Shown here: in pieces, positions 1 to 8,346 of the stretch
Layout of the letters: each line of letters opens with the position of its first letter
How positions within the stretch are numbered: the stretch's first letter is position 1
NCBI GenBank assembly: GCA_945876755.1
Contig: CAMCPM010000014.1
Coordinates: 1-51,430, forward strand
From: an uncultured Clostridia bacterium
GTDB taxonomy: Bacteria > Bacillota > Clostridia > Oscillospirales > Ruminococcaceae
DNA length: 51,430 nucleotides
Reading direction: 5' to 3'
The notes under the pieces: model-generated
What the model saw: the letters and a program-made list of their open reading frames with translations, nothing else
What the model was told of the DNA's origin: nothing
The model's database searches: none
Program-made: the position numbers and the translations under genes

Positions 1-96
1 TTCCTTGTCCCCTCATAGGTTTCCCCCTCGTATTTTGTCTGATAAATTCTAATTTCTCGCTCTGAACTGCCGCTGCGTTTTCTTGGAAAGCAGTCA

Positions 97-126
97 TTGA
101 CAAATAAAGATGCTGTGTGATATAAT
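97..126 (+). promoter_or_regulatory. sigma-A promoter for the beta-mannosidase gene
   Basis: TTGACA at 97-102 and TATAAT at 121-126 are separated by 18 bp, so both hexamers are perfect and the spacer is one base over optimum. The start codon at 170 lies about 35 nt below the expected start of transcription. Bases 1-96 show no gene or clear structure. Confidence 0.75.
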
Positions 127-169
127 GTAATTTATAGGAAATATCATTGTTTTTGAAAGGAATTTGCAT

Positions 170-2635
170 ATGATACAGCAGCTTAACGGAGAGTGGTCGC
201 TCTCACGGGAAGGTTATATCAGCAATATGAAAGTAACTGTCCCGGGGTCTGTTTACAGTGCGCTGCTTGAAGCAGGCAAAATGGATGACCCGTATTACCG
301 TGAAAATCAGTACAACGCAAGGGAGCTTTCCGACGGTGACTATATTTTTGAACGCAGCTTCACTGCAAATGAAGAATTTTCAGGGTGCAGCAAGGTTTAC
401 CTCAGATTTTACGGAATAGACACTCTTGCTGAAATCGAGCTTAACAGAACTGTTGTCGGCAAAGCTGAAAATATGCACCGTACATACGAATATGATGTTA
501 CGAATGTTCTTTTGCAGGGTGAAAATACTCTTCGTGTCAAGCTGTTTTCCCCTATCGCATATATACGGGAAAAACAGCGTCTTAACCCTGCATGGGGCGT
601 AGAATCTACAATGGACGGTTTTCCTCAGATACGCAAAGCACACTATATGTATGGCTGGGACTGGGGTCCGCAGCTTCCGGATATGGGAATATGGCGCGGC
701 GTTGAGCTTGTGGGCGTAAGAGGCGGACGTATCGAAAGCGTTTATGTAAAGCAATTTCACCGCCAGAACAGCGTTCGTCTTGTTTTTGATACAAAAATCG
801 CAGATAAGGTATCCGACAAGCTTCACGTTGATATCTGCCTGACTTCGCCCAACGGTGAAGAATCGCTGCTTTCGCTTCCCGTAAAAGATGACGCCGTTGC
901 TCCGGAATGTATGATAACTTCCCCAATGCTGTGGAATGTCCGAGGCTACGGCAAACAGAATTTATATATGGTAAAGGTCATGCTTTTCGACGGTAAGGAG
1001 CCTGTGGATATTCAGGAATTCAACATAGGTCTCAGAGTCGTTGAAGTATGCCGCAATCCCGACGAAGACGGCAGCGGCGAGGAATTCTGCTTCAGAGTAA
1101 ACGGCGTGAAAATCTTTGCCATGGGCGCAAATTACATTCCCGAAGACCATATACTGTCACGCTGTTCCGCAGAACGCACAAGAGAGCTTCTCAAAAGCTG
1201 TGCCGCAGCCAATTACAATATGATAAGAGTCTGGGGCGGAGGATTTTATCCCGATGATTATTTCTACGATACCTGCGACCGTCTTGGTCTTCTGGTTTGG
1301 CAGGACTTTGCATTTGCCTGCGCAGTCTACAATGCCGATATAGATTTCTGCCGCAATATTAAGCAGGAGTTTATTGACAACATTAAACGCATAAGAAACC
1401 ACGCTTCACTTGGAATGTGGTGCGGAAATAATGAGATAGAATCGGCAATTCAGTATTGGTGCAAGCCTGTTACCGAGGAACAGAAGCAGGGTTATATCCG
1501 CATTTTTGAAAAACTTATTCCTAACGTCCTGAAACACTACGACCCTCAGACCTTTTACTGGCCGTCATCGCCGTCCTCCGGCGGAGGCTTTGACGAGTCA
1601 AGCGCAAACAACAGAGGAGATTCACACTACTGGGACGTATGGCACAACCTCAAACCTTTTACCGATTTCAAAAAATATACCTTCCGCTTCTGTTCGGAAT
1701 ACGGCTTTGAATCGCTGCCTTGTATGAAAACTATCCGTGCCTTTGCCGAAGAAAAGGATCTGAACCTTTGCTCTCCCGTTATGGAAGCTCATCAGAAATG
1801 CGATGCAGGAAACGAAAAGCTTCTGTATTATCTTGCTCAGATGGTTCATTATCCTTACAGCTTTGAAGGACTTGTCTATGCAACGCAAATCGTTCAGGCC
1901 GAGGCTATACGCACTAATGTGGAGCATATGCGCCGAAACAGCGGAAAATGTATGGGTTCGCTTTACTGGCAGGTGAATGACAGCAATCCTGTTATTTCAT
2001 GGTCGTCCATTGACTATTTCGGCAGATGGAAAGCGCTGCATTACTATGCGAAAAAGTTTTATGCGCCTGTACTTTGTTCAATTGACGACAGCGACAAGGA
2101 TAATCCTGTTATCAATATATCAAACGAGCGCATGACTGAGTTTTCCGGAAAGGTTCGCTGGAGAATACGCAGAAACGATACCACGATAATTTCCCACGGA
2201 ACGATTGACGTTACCGTACCTCCGCTGACGTCTGCCAATGTGCTTACGCTTACTCCGGAGCTGACCAAACTCAACGGAAATATGCACCGTAATCATTATA
2301 TCGAATACTCACTTATACAGAACAATGCGGTAGTTTCAAACGGTACGCATATGCTGGTTCTTCCAAAACAATTTGAATTTCTCGATCCGGAAATAAGCGT
2401 TCATGTTGATCTTATCGGTGAAATGTACCGCTTTGAGCTTTGCAGTAAAAACTTTGCAAAAGGCGTATATCTTGACTTTGACGAATTTGACTGTATATTC
2501 GGCGACAATTGGTTCGACCTTCACGGTCAGAAATATTCGGTTCTTGCAAACAGAATGAATTTCCCGCCGCATATTATGCCCAAAGACCTTGAAGAACAAA
2601 TAAAGATCAAAAGCTATTACGATATTACAAAGTGA
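170..2635 (+). CDS. beta-mannosidase, glycoside hydrolase family 2
   Basis: Cytoplasmic GH2 enzyme of about 821 residues that should release beta-mannose from the non-reducing end of manno-oligosaccharides. The N-terminal jelly-roll domain carries the GH2 NGEW-type opening, then an immunoglobulin-like domain and a TIM barrel follow. The barrel shows WCGNNEIE (predicted acid/base Glu) and FCSEYGFES (predicted nucleophile Glu). The C-terminal part is beta-rich. There is no signal peptide, so the substrate must be imported. The frame can begin at TTG 164, but ATG 170 sits 9 nt after AAAGG at 156-160 and is preferred. The HD-domain gene follows after 23 nt and is probably co-transcribed. Length is typical of the family. 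Specificity for mannose over other GH2 substrates is inferred from overall resemblance. Confidence 0.9.
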   Translation: MIQQLNGEWSLSREGYISNMKVTVPGSVYSALLEAGKMDDPYYRENQYNARELSDGDYIFERSFTANEEFSGCSKVYLRFYGIDTLAEIELNRTVVGKAENMHRTYEYDVTNVLLQGENTLRVKLFSPIAYIREKQRLNPAWGVESTMDGFPQIRKAHYMYGWDWGPQLPDMGIWRGVELVGVRGGRIESVYVKQFHRQNSVRLVFDTKIADKVSDKLHVDICLTSPNGEESLLSLPVKDDAVAPECMITSPMLWNVRGYGKQNLYMVKVMLFDGKEPVDIQEFNIGLRVVEVCRNPDEDGSGEEFCFRVNGVKIFAMGANYIPEDHILSRCSAERTRELLKSCAAANYNMIRVWGGGFYPDDYFYDTCDRLGLLVWQDFAFACAVYNADIDFCRNIKQEFIDNIKRIRNHASLGMWCGNNEIESAIQYWCKPVTEEQKQGYIRIFEKLIPNVLKHYDPQTFYWPSSPSSGGGFDESSANNRGDSHYWDVWHNLKPFTDFKKYTFRFCSEYGFESLPCMKTIRAFAEEKDLNLCSPVMEAHQKCDAGNEKLLYYLAQMVHYPYSFEGLVYATQIVQAEAIRTNVEHMRRNSGKCMGSLYWQVNDSNPVISWSSIDYFGRWKALHYYAKKFYAPVLCSIDDSDKDNPVINISNERMTEFSGKVRWRIRRNDTTIISHGTIDVTVPPLTSANVLTLTPELTKLNGNMHRNHYIEYSLIQNNAVVSNGTHMLVLPKQFEFLDPEISVHVDLIGEMYRFELCSKNFAKGVYLDFDEFDCIFGDNWFDLHGQKYSVLANRMNFPPHIMPKDLEEQIKIKSYYDITK

Positions 2636-2658
2636 ATGTAATTTAAGGAGAACACGAT

Positions 2659-3249
2659 ATGGATCTGAAACAGGAGTTTTTGGATATTTACCGTACAAAT
2701 ATTACCAGAGAAGGCTCTGACAAGCTGCTTGAATACCTGCTTTCCGACAAGAGCGATTTTTTCACCGCACCTGCAAGCACCCGTTTTCACGGCTCTTACG
2801 AAGGCGGTCTGCTGGAACACAGTCTGAACGTTTACCATTGCCTGAAGGATTATCTTTCTCGTGACCGTGCAAAAACGGTTTACGGAATGAATTACTCGGA
2901 AGAAACTATTGCAATTTCAGCGCTTCTGCACGATATATGCAAGGTAAATTTCTACAAGGTAGACTACCGCAACGCAAAAAATGAAATGGGTCAGTGGGAA
3001 AAAGTACCGTACTACACCATCGACGACAGACTTCCCTACGGTCACGGAGAAAAATCGGTTTACATAATAACAGGCTTTATGCGGCTCACCCGTGAAGAAG
3101 CGTTTGCCATAAGATATCACATGGGCTTTTCGGGAAATGATGATGTAAATCAAGTTGGAAAATCCTTTGAAATGTTTCCGCTGGCGTTCGCCCTCAGCAC
3201 CGCCGACATGGAAGCTTCATACTTCCTTGAAGGAAAAGAATATAAGTAA
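2659..3249 (+). CDS. HD-domain phosphohydrolase
   Basis: A 196-residue soluble protein of the HD superfamily of metal-dependent phosphohydrolases. Visible motif residues are the first His in GGLLEHSLNVY, the His-Asp pair in ALLHDICK and later His residues in GHGEKS and RYHMG. It resembles short HD hydrolases found alone in Clostridia and the HD part of YhaM-type nucleases, but it lacks an OB-fold nucleic-acid domain. The substrate is unknown and could be a nucleotide. AAGGAG at 2645-2650 is a good ribosome site. It follows the beta-mannosidase by 23 nt and ends just before a strong terminator, so the two genes form a unit, although no functional link is evident. Confidence 0.75.
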   Translation: MDLKQEFLDIYRTNITREGSDKLLEYLLSDKSDFFTAPASTRFHGSYEGGLLEHSLNVYHCLKDYLSRDRAKTVYGMNYSEETIAISALLHDICKVNFYKVDYRNAKNEMGQWEKVPYYTIDDRLPYGHGEKSVYIITGFMRLTREEAFAIRYHMGFSGNDDVNQVGKSFEMFPLAFALSTADMEASYFLEGKEYK

Positions 3250-3256
3250 TACACAA

Positions 3257-3294
3257 AATGCGGTATCCTGATTGCAGGATACCGCATTGTTTTT
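3257..3294 (+). terminator. rho-independent terminator
   Basis: A perfect 14-bp stem (3257-3270 with 3275-3288, loop ATTG) is followed by a T-rich tract. It ends the mannosidase/HD unit and could also stop the Hpt gene transcribed from the other strand. Confidence 0.9.
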
Positions 3295-3311
3295 ATTAAT
3301 ATTTATGCATT

Positions 3312-3677
3312 TCAAATGTTGTTTTTAATTGTATCGCAGATGATATTGTATGTTTCTTCAACGCTGTCCGAATCTGCTTCAAATCCGTCATAATTACTGC
3401 TGCGAACCTTGTCAACGATTTTTGCGGCTTTACCCGAAAGTTCATTCATTCCAAGATTTGCAGAAACGCCCTTGAGCTTGTGCGCCGCCTGCAGAAGCCT
3501 GTCATAATCCTTTGCAGCGATTGCATCCTTTATCGGCGTAAGTCTGTCTTCATCCGGAAAGCGTTTAAGAAATTTAATGTAGATTTCAGAGTTGTCAACG
3601 AACCTTGATATGGTGCCGTCCACATCAACACCAAGGTTTTTTAATGCTGTAAAAAGATTGTTTGAAGAATTATCCAT
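3312..3677 (-). CDS. histidine phosphotransfer (Hpt) domain protein
   Basis: A 121-residue single-domain Hpt protein, a phosphorelay intermediate that passes phosphate between receivers. The signature AAHKLKGVSANLG holds the predicted phospho-acceptor His66 followed by the usual Lys and Gly. The rest is helical, as expected for a four-helix Hpt bundle. The reading frame extends further upstream, but ATG 3677 follows an AAAGGG ribosome site at good spacing and lies inside the transcript of the promoter at 3757-3785, so it is the start. The gene is divergent from the CheY-like receiver at 4044, the obvious candidate partner. No hybrid kinase is present in the window, so the phosphate source is elsewhere. 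Confidence 0.88.
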   Translation of the reverse strand: MDNSSNNLFTALKNLGVDVDGTISRFVDNSEIYIKFLKRFPDEDRLTPIKDAIAAKDYDRLLQAAHKLKGVSANLGMNELSGKAAKIVDKVRSSNYDGFEADSDSVEETYNIICDTIKNNI

Positions 3678-3756
3678 ATACTGACACCCTTTGTAATATT
3701 GTTGTAAAATAGCAGCAAAAAATAAAAATATGTTCCCCGAGCAATTGTTTAAAATA

Positions 3757-3785
3757 ATTATACTAAATATTTTCATAAATGTCAA
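3757..3785 (-). promoter_or_regulatory. perfect sigma-A promoter for the Hpt gene
   Basis: Read on the minus strand, TTGACA (3780-3785) and TATAAT (3757-3762) are separated by exactly 17 bp. Both hexamers match consensus fully, which implies strong expression unless repressed. Confidence 0.85.
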
Positions 3786-3932
3786 GTATTGTTATTAATT
3801 TGCACATTAATGTATAAAAACGGCTTTTTTGCAGAATTATTAATATCATTTTACATAAAATTTCATAATATATAAATACGTGTAATGGTAAATCTGCACA
3901 AAAAAATCGGTTAAAAATGTTTGCAAAGTGTA

Positions 3933-3961
3933 TTGAAAAAAACTGAAATGTATAGTATAAT
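3933..3961 (+). promoter_or_regulatory. sigma-A promoter for the CheY-like/CheX-like unit
   Basis: TTGAAA at 3933-3938 and TATAAT at 3956-3961 with a 17-bp spacer. It faces away from the Hpt promoter. The 366 bases between the two start codons (3678-4043) hold these two promoters and otherwise AT-rich sequence with no gene. Confidence 0.8.
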
Positions 3962-4043
3962 GGTTAATGTAATAATGCGGTACTGTATTTCCGCAAATTT
4001 GTATTTTTATTATTTTAGTATGTTGAGGGAAAGGGTGTACTTA

Positions 4044-4409
4044 ATGTCTGCATTAAAAGTTATGGTTTGCGACGACTCTATGTTTGTACGCAAAAAGATG
4101 AAGGACGCAGTCGCAGCGGCCGGAGTTACTGAAATTATTGAGGCGGCAGACGGACAGCAGGCAATTGACAAATATAAGGCTGAAAAGCCTGATCTGGTTT
4201 TTATGGATATTATTATGCCGGTAAAAAGCGGTGTAGAAGCTCTTACCGAGATAAAGTCTTTTGACAGTTCCGCAAAAATTGTTATGGCATCGTCAGTCGG
4301 AACACAGGAAAATCTTAAAGAAGCTATTCTTGCCGGCGCGTATGACTTCCTGCAGAAACCTATCGCAAACGACGATGTTGCAAAGATCATTTCCAAGGCG
4401 TCAAAATAA
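4044..4409 (+). CDS. CheY-like single-domain response regulator
   Basis: A 121-residue stand-alone receiver. It shows the acidic pair Asp10-Asp11, phospho-acceptor Asp55 in FMDIIMP, Ser83 at the Thr/Ser switch position and Lys105 in LQKP. There is no output domain, so signalling must go through partner binding or phosphate transfer. ATG 4044 is chosen because an AGGGAAAGGG ribosome site ends 8 nt before it; the longer open frame has no support and would overlap the promoter region. The next gene, 24 nt downstream, encodes a CheX-like domain, a family that dephosphorylates CheY-P, so the pair is likely receiver and phosphatase. The Hpt protein encoded divergently may supply phosphate. Confidence 0.9.
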   Translation: MSALKVMVCDDSMFVRKKMKDAVAAAGVTEIIEAADGQQAIDKYKAEKPDLVFMDIIMPVKSGVEALTEIKSFDSSAKIVMASSVGTQENLKEAILAGAYDFLQKPIANDDVAKIISKASK

Positions 4410-4433
4410 TATTTCAGGAGGGAACGATTACAT

Positions 4434-5312
4434 ATGTTTACACAATTTTTCGGTAACTATCTGCTTCATCAGCAGCTTGTTTCTCCCGAACACCTTTCGG
4501 AAGTTCTTCAGTCCATGAAAAGCACCCGACTGAAGCTTGGCGTTCTTGCGATAAATGCAGGTCTTATGACGGCTGCTCAGGTTGAAAAAGCCCATGATGA
4601 ACAGCAAAGAGTCGATAAAAGGATCGGCGACGTTATGGTCGATATGGGTTTCCTTACAAAGGATCAAGTTGAAAATCTTCTCAGGACCCAGCCTGCCGGT
4701 CACCTGCTGCTTGGTCAGGCTCTTGTTGATAACGGTTATATGACGACTACACAGTTCGAGCAGGCACTCAATTCCTATAAGCAGGAAAACAGCCTTTCGG
4801 ATGCTGATTCCGCCAATGTAAGCGATGATACCGCACGCAAGCTGGTAACTCATTTCTACAATTTCAGTGCCGGAAGCAATACGTCTTATATGACCGGATA
4901 TGTTTCTCTGCTTTTTAAGAATCTTATCCGTTTTATAGGCGACGATTTTACTCCTATGGACGCACGTGCCGTATCAGGAACACTTTCCGACTGTATTGCA
5001 CAGCGCATTGAGGGCGGATTAAGCGCAATTACCATTATTGATGCAGACGCTTCCACAATGATCGAGTTTGCTTCCCGTTTTGCCAAGGAACAGCTTACAG
5101 ACGCCGATGAGTACACACAGGCCTGCGTAAGCGAGTTCATCAACCTGCATAACGGACTTTTTGCAGTCAACGTTTCAAATGACACCGGCGTTGAACTCAA
5201 GCTTGAACCGCAGTGCTATTATGATAATCTGGATATCAGCGAGCTTTCAAACGCTTGTGTTATTCCGGTATGCTTCTCTTTCGGAACAGTCAATTTTATT
5301 ATATCAATGTAA
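4434..5312 (+). CDS. MshEN-like repeat protein fused to a CheX-like phosphatase domain
   Basis: A 292-residue soluble protein with two parts. Residues about 5-117 form four imperfect repeats of roughly 28 residues with the pattern hG..Lh..G.hT..Qhe.h...Q. The third (Arg63 to Gln86) matches the RLGxxLVxxG...L..Q type of motif known from MshEN c-di-GMP-binding domains. Residues about 150-292 resemble CheX/CheC chemotaxis phosphatases, with Glu234-x-x-Asn237 in the segment SEFINLHNG, where the family has its catalytic Glu and Asn. The gene follows the CheY-like receiver by 24 nt and ends at a terminator. I infer a c-di-GMP- or partner-gated phosphatase for that receiver. CheX assignment is from motif and context; ligand binding is untested. 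Confidence 0.7.
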   Translation: MFTQFFGNYLLHQQLVSPEHLSEVLQSMKSTRLKLGVLAINAGLMTAAQVEKAHDEQQRVDKRIGDVMVDMGFLTKDQVENLLRTQPAGHLLLGQALVDNGYMTTTQFEQALNSYKQENSLSDADSANVSDDTARKLVTHFYNFSAGSNTSYMTGYVSLLFKNLIRFIGDDFTPMDARAVSGTLSDCIAQRIEGGLSAITIIDADASTMIEFASRFAKEQLTDADEYTQACVSEFINLHNGLFAVNVSNDTGVELKLEPQCYYDNLDISELSNACVIPVCFSFGTVNFIISM

Positions 5313-5330
5313 TCTGCTTAATTAATATTT

Positions 5331-5376
5331 AAGGGTATCGTATCTCAGTAAAATGATGAGCCGGTACCCTTTTATT
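5331..5376 (+). terminator. rho-independent terminator after the CheX-like gene
   Basis: A stem of about 10 bp (5331-5340 with 5361-5371, one wobble) encloses a roughly 20-nt loop and is followed by TTTTATTT. The 340 bases to the next start codon hold this terminator, AT-rich sequence and the promoter at 5574. Confidence 0.7.
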
Positions 5377-5550
5377 TCATATTTATAAGTATTTTCTCAT
5401 ATTTTACGGATTTTTGATGGAAACAAAAACCGTATTTAAAAATTAATTATTAAACCCATCTCCTATCTAAAAAATTATCTACAAAGGATTATAAATTTTT
5501 CAGACGTTTTTGTATAAAACAGCGAAAAAGTAAAAAATGAAAAAAATGTG

Positions 5551-5579
5551 TTTTAAATTTATATATAATATGTTATAAT
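5551..5579 (+). promoter_or_regulatory. extended -10 promoter for the GGDEF-EAL gene
   Basis: TGTTATAAT at 5571-5579 is an extended -10 element (TGn before a perfect TATAAT). The -35 position (5551-5556, TTTTAA) is weak, which fits an extended -10 class promoter. The transcript would carry a leader of about 65 nt. Confidence 0.6.
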
Positions 5580-5652
5580 GTTTGTGTATTATTTATATGT
5601 TAAAAATTACGTTAATTTCATATCTTAGGCTTTTTGAAGGGGCTTTAATTTT

Positions 5653-8250
5653 ATGTCTAAAAATAATAATTCCGGCAGTAAAAATTTCACAAAACGAATT
5701 GTTGCTAATTTCCTTTTGCTCGTGTTTGTACTGCTCATTTTTTTCGGGATATTTTCCTACATACTTACACGAATGAATGTCTCATCAAGCACTGTGCAGA
5801 TGATGAATAATACAGGAAGTCTTGTATCGGGACTTCTTGACGACCATGTGAAACTGTTTGCAGAGCAGCTTGACGTTATTACTTCAAATCCGAATCTGAA
5901 GAATTTTATCACAAATATCAACTCCGAAGAAAAAAATATTCTGTCAGATACAAAAAGCCCCGAATGGAAAGAAATAACAAACTCGCTTAATGCTGTTTGC
6001 AGCCACGATGATGATATTGTTTCCGCATGGATAATATCAGAGCAGACCGGTATACTTGTCGGAAACGGCGGCGCAACGCTTACCGAAGAAGATTACAGCC
6101 TCAACGAACGCGAGTGGTACAAAAAATATATTGCAGGCGGAACATCCTCGTTCAAATACATATGCTCACCTGCTTCATCGGGAATTTTTAATCCTGACGA
6201 AAATGTAGTAACTATAATTGTTCCGGCAATGGCTGACGGAAATGTCTATGCTTTCTGCGGACTTGAGATCAAAGCTTCAAGCATATTTTCTGTTCTGTCA
6301 AAATATACTTTCAACACAGGCAGCTACCCTATTGTTACATATAATTCTTCAATAATTTATTCGCCGTCCGACAGTGATTTTCTGGATAAGTTTTCTCTTA
6401 CCGAACAGCCGATTTTAAACATCATTTCACAGAACACCGCTGCGACCGGCACTATTGACCATTATGTTTCCGATAAAAGCGGCACAGTTTATTATTATAT
6501 GGAAACAAGCAAAATTACCGGCTGGAATGTTATAGTTCTTTTCAACAGCAGCGAAATTAACGGAAATGTCTATATAACTTTTATACAGCAAATTGCTGTA
6601 CTTATCTGCCTTTGCGCACTTATGACAGTTTGGGGAATAAATATTCTTAAAAAAGAAAGCAGAAGTATCAATGATATACTTAAATGTACCGAAGAGCTTG
6701 CTGCCGGAAACCTCAACTACCGTATCCAAAAAATCGAACGCACAGAAATCGGAAAGATCTCTTCAAATATTAACCGTATCGCAGAAACTATTCAGGCAAA
6801 AAATGCTATCATCAACAACTTTAATACTACTGATACTCTTACAGGTCTCAGCAACCGCATAAAGCTTTATGAGTACATGGATGATATTATCCGCACTCGT
6901 GAGGAAGGCCGCAGCCGCTTTGCAGTAATGTTCATAGACATTGACAACTTCAAATGGCTTAATGAAACTCTCGGACATAATTTCGGCGACGCTGTACTCA
7001 GCGCATTTGCAGCGGAACTAAAGGAACTTATTGCGCATAATTCCGTTTTCCGCTTCAGCGGAGACGAATTTATCATTATACATGAATTCGACGAGGATTA
7101 TTCCTCGGTTTACAGCGTTATAGAAAAGCTCCATAATTGCTTCAATAAACCGCTGGAGATACTCAATGATAATATCTATGTAAAATTTTCAATCGGTATT
7201 TCAATTTATCCGGAGGACGACCTCACACCGGATCTGCTCCTGCGTGACGCTGAAATGGCTCTGCATCGCGCTAAGGATTCCGGTAAGGACAGAGTTGCAT
7301 TCTATTCAAATTCTCACAACAGCAAAAGTGTTTACAGCAAAGCGGCAATTGCACGCAGCCTTAACGAAGCACTTCAGAACGGAGAATTATTCCTGCACTA
7401 TCAGCCTATCGTTTCTACCAAGACATGCGATATCCACGGATTTGAAGTTCTCCTGCGCTGGATAAGCCCCGAATTCGGAGTAGTTCCGCCTGCGGAATTT
7501 ATAAACGTTGCCGAAGAAAGCGGCGCAATAGTTCAAATAGGTACATGGATATTTGAAAGCGCCTGCCGCACTTTAAAGCAAATTAACGAAAACCTTAATC
7601 CTGACGTTATTATGTCTATCAACGTTTCACCGGTTCAGCTCAGACGTGACAATTACATCGAGCATATAAAACGGGTCATCGACATTACTCAGGTTAATCC
7701 GAAAAATATCCAGCTTGAAATCACTGAAAGCACACTTATTGACTTTACCGACTCAAAGAGCAGCGTTATTAATGAGATAAACGATTTGGGGATTGCTCTT
7801 GCTCTTGATGATTTCGGTACGGGATATTCATCGCTTAACTACCTTAAAAACTTCCCGATCAAATGTCTTAAAATTGATAAATCATTTATTGATGAGATCA
7901 ACAATAATCAGCGCGACTATGCCATCACCGATTCTATTATTGATTTGGTGCATAACCTCGGTATACACACAGTTGCCGAAGGAATCGAAACGGTCGGACA
8001 GTATAACTTCCTTACGGATATGAAGTGTGATTACATTCAGGGATTCCTGATGAGCAAGCCTCTTGACGAATCTGACGCAATAGAATTTGTCGAAAAATAT
8101 GATGCGCTTCACAAGCCCGACAAGCACAAGCTTGAGGAAAATGAGCGCAAACTTGCCGATGAAAGAAAACAGCGTGACCTTGAAAAACAGGAAAACGATA
8201 CGGTAAATAATACTACTGTTCTTACCGAAGATTTCATTATTTCAAAGTGA
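5653..8250 (+). CDS. membrane GGDEF-EAL c-di-GMP signalling protein
   Basis: An 865-residue inner-membrane protein. TM1 is at about 17-38, an extracytoplasmic Cache-like sensor at 45-300, TM2 at 307-330, HAMP at 332-385, GGDEF at 393-553 and EAL at 570-815, with a charged coiled-coil tail to 865. The cyclase signature reads SGDEF (469-473), with the FIDIDNFK metal-site motif upstream and no RxxD inhibitory site. The EAL signature reads EVL (598-600), but the other catalytic residues are present: Asn657, Glu689, Asp719-Asp720, Lys743, Glu776 and Gln796. Phosphodiesterase activity is therefore likely and cyclase activity possible. GAAGGGG ends about 10 nt before ATG 5653. It probably sets the c-di-GMP level sensed near the preceding gene pair. 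Confidence 0.9.
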   Translation: MSKNNNSGSKNFTKRIVANFLLLVFVLLIFFGIFSYILTRMNVSSSTVQMMNNTGSLVSGLLDDHVKLFAEQLDVITSNPNLKNFITNINSEEKNILSDTKSPEWKEITNSLNAVCSHDDDIVSAWIISEQTGILVGNGGATLTEEDYSLNEREWYKKYIAGGTSSFKYICSPASSGIFNPDENVVTIIVPAMADGNVYAFCGLEIKASSIFSVLSKYTFNTGSYPIVTYNSSIIYSPSDSDFLDKFSLTEQPILNIISQNTAATGTIDHYVSDKSGTVYYYMETSKITGWNVIVLFNSSEINGNVYITFIQQIAVLICLCALMTVWGINILKKESRSINDILKCTEELAAGNLNYRIQKIERTEIGKISSNINRIAETIQAKNAIINNFNTTDTLTGLSNRIKLYEYMDDIIRTREEGRSRFAVMFIDIDNFKWLNETLGHNFGDAVLSAFAAELKELIAHNSVFRFSGDEFIIIHEFDEDYSSVYSVIEKLHNCFNKPLEILNDNIYVKFSIGISIYPEDDLTPDLLLRDAEMALHRAKDSGKDRVAFYSNSHNSKSVYSKAAIARSLNEALQNGELFLHYQPIVSTKTCDIHGFEVLLRWISPEFGVVPPAEFINVAEESGAIVQIGTWIFESACRTLKQINENLNPDVIMSINVSPVQLRRDNYIEHIKRVIDITQVNPKNIQLEITESTLIDFTDSKSSVINEINDLGIALALDDFGTGYSSLNYLKNFPIKCLKIDKSFIDEINNNQRDYAITDSIIDLVHNLGIHTVAEGIETVGQYNFLTDMKCDYIQGFLMSKPLDESDAIEFVEKYDALHKPDKHKLEENERKLADERKQRDLEKQENDTVNNTTVLTEDFIISK

Positions 8251-8254
8251 TCCA

Positions 8255-8290
8255 CAAAAAACCTCCTGTAAAAATTACAGGAGGTTTTTT
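8255..8290 (+). terminator. rho-independent terminator after the GGDEF-EAL gene
   Basis: A 16-bp perfect stem (CCTCCTGTAA with its complement plus flanking A and T runs), loop AAA, ending in TTTTTT. The symmetric A/T flanks make it able to act in both directions. Confidence 0.9.
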
Positions 8291-8296
8291 AAATAA

Positions 8297-8325
8297 TATG
8301 TCCCCGGTCAAAAGGCCGAGGACAT
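8297..8325 (-). terminator. hairpin downstream of rubrerythrin
   Basis: TATGTCC-c-CGG pairs with CCG-a-GGACATA around a TCAAAAGG loop. It lies directly after the rubrerythrin stop codon on the minus strand. The T tract is poor, so termination may rely on the stronger hairpin at 8255-8290. The same palindrome recurs downstream of purA. Confidence 0.5.
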
Positions 8326-8346
8326 AATTTATGTTACAATACAATA

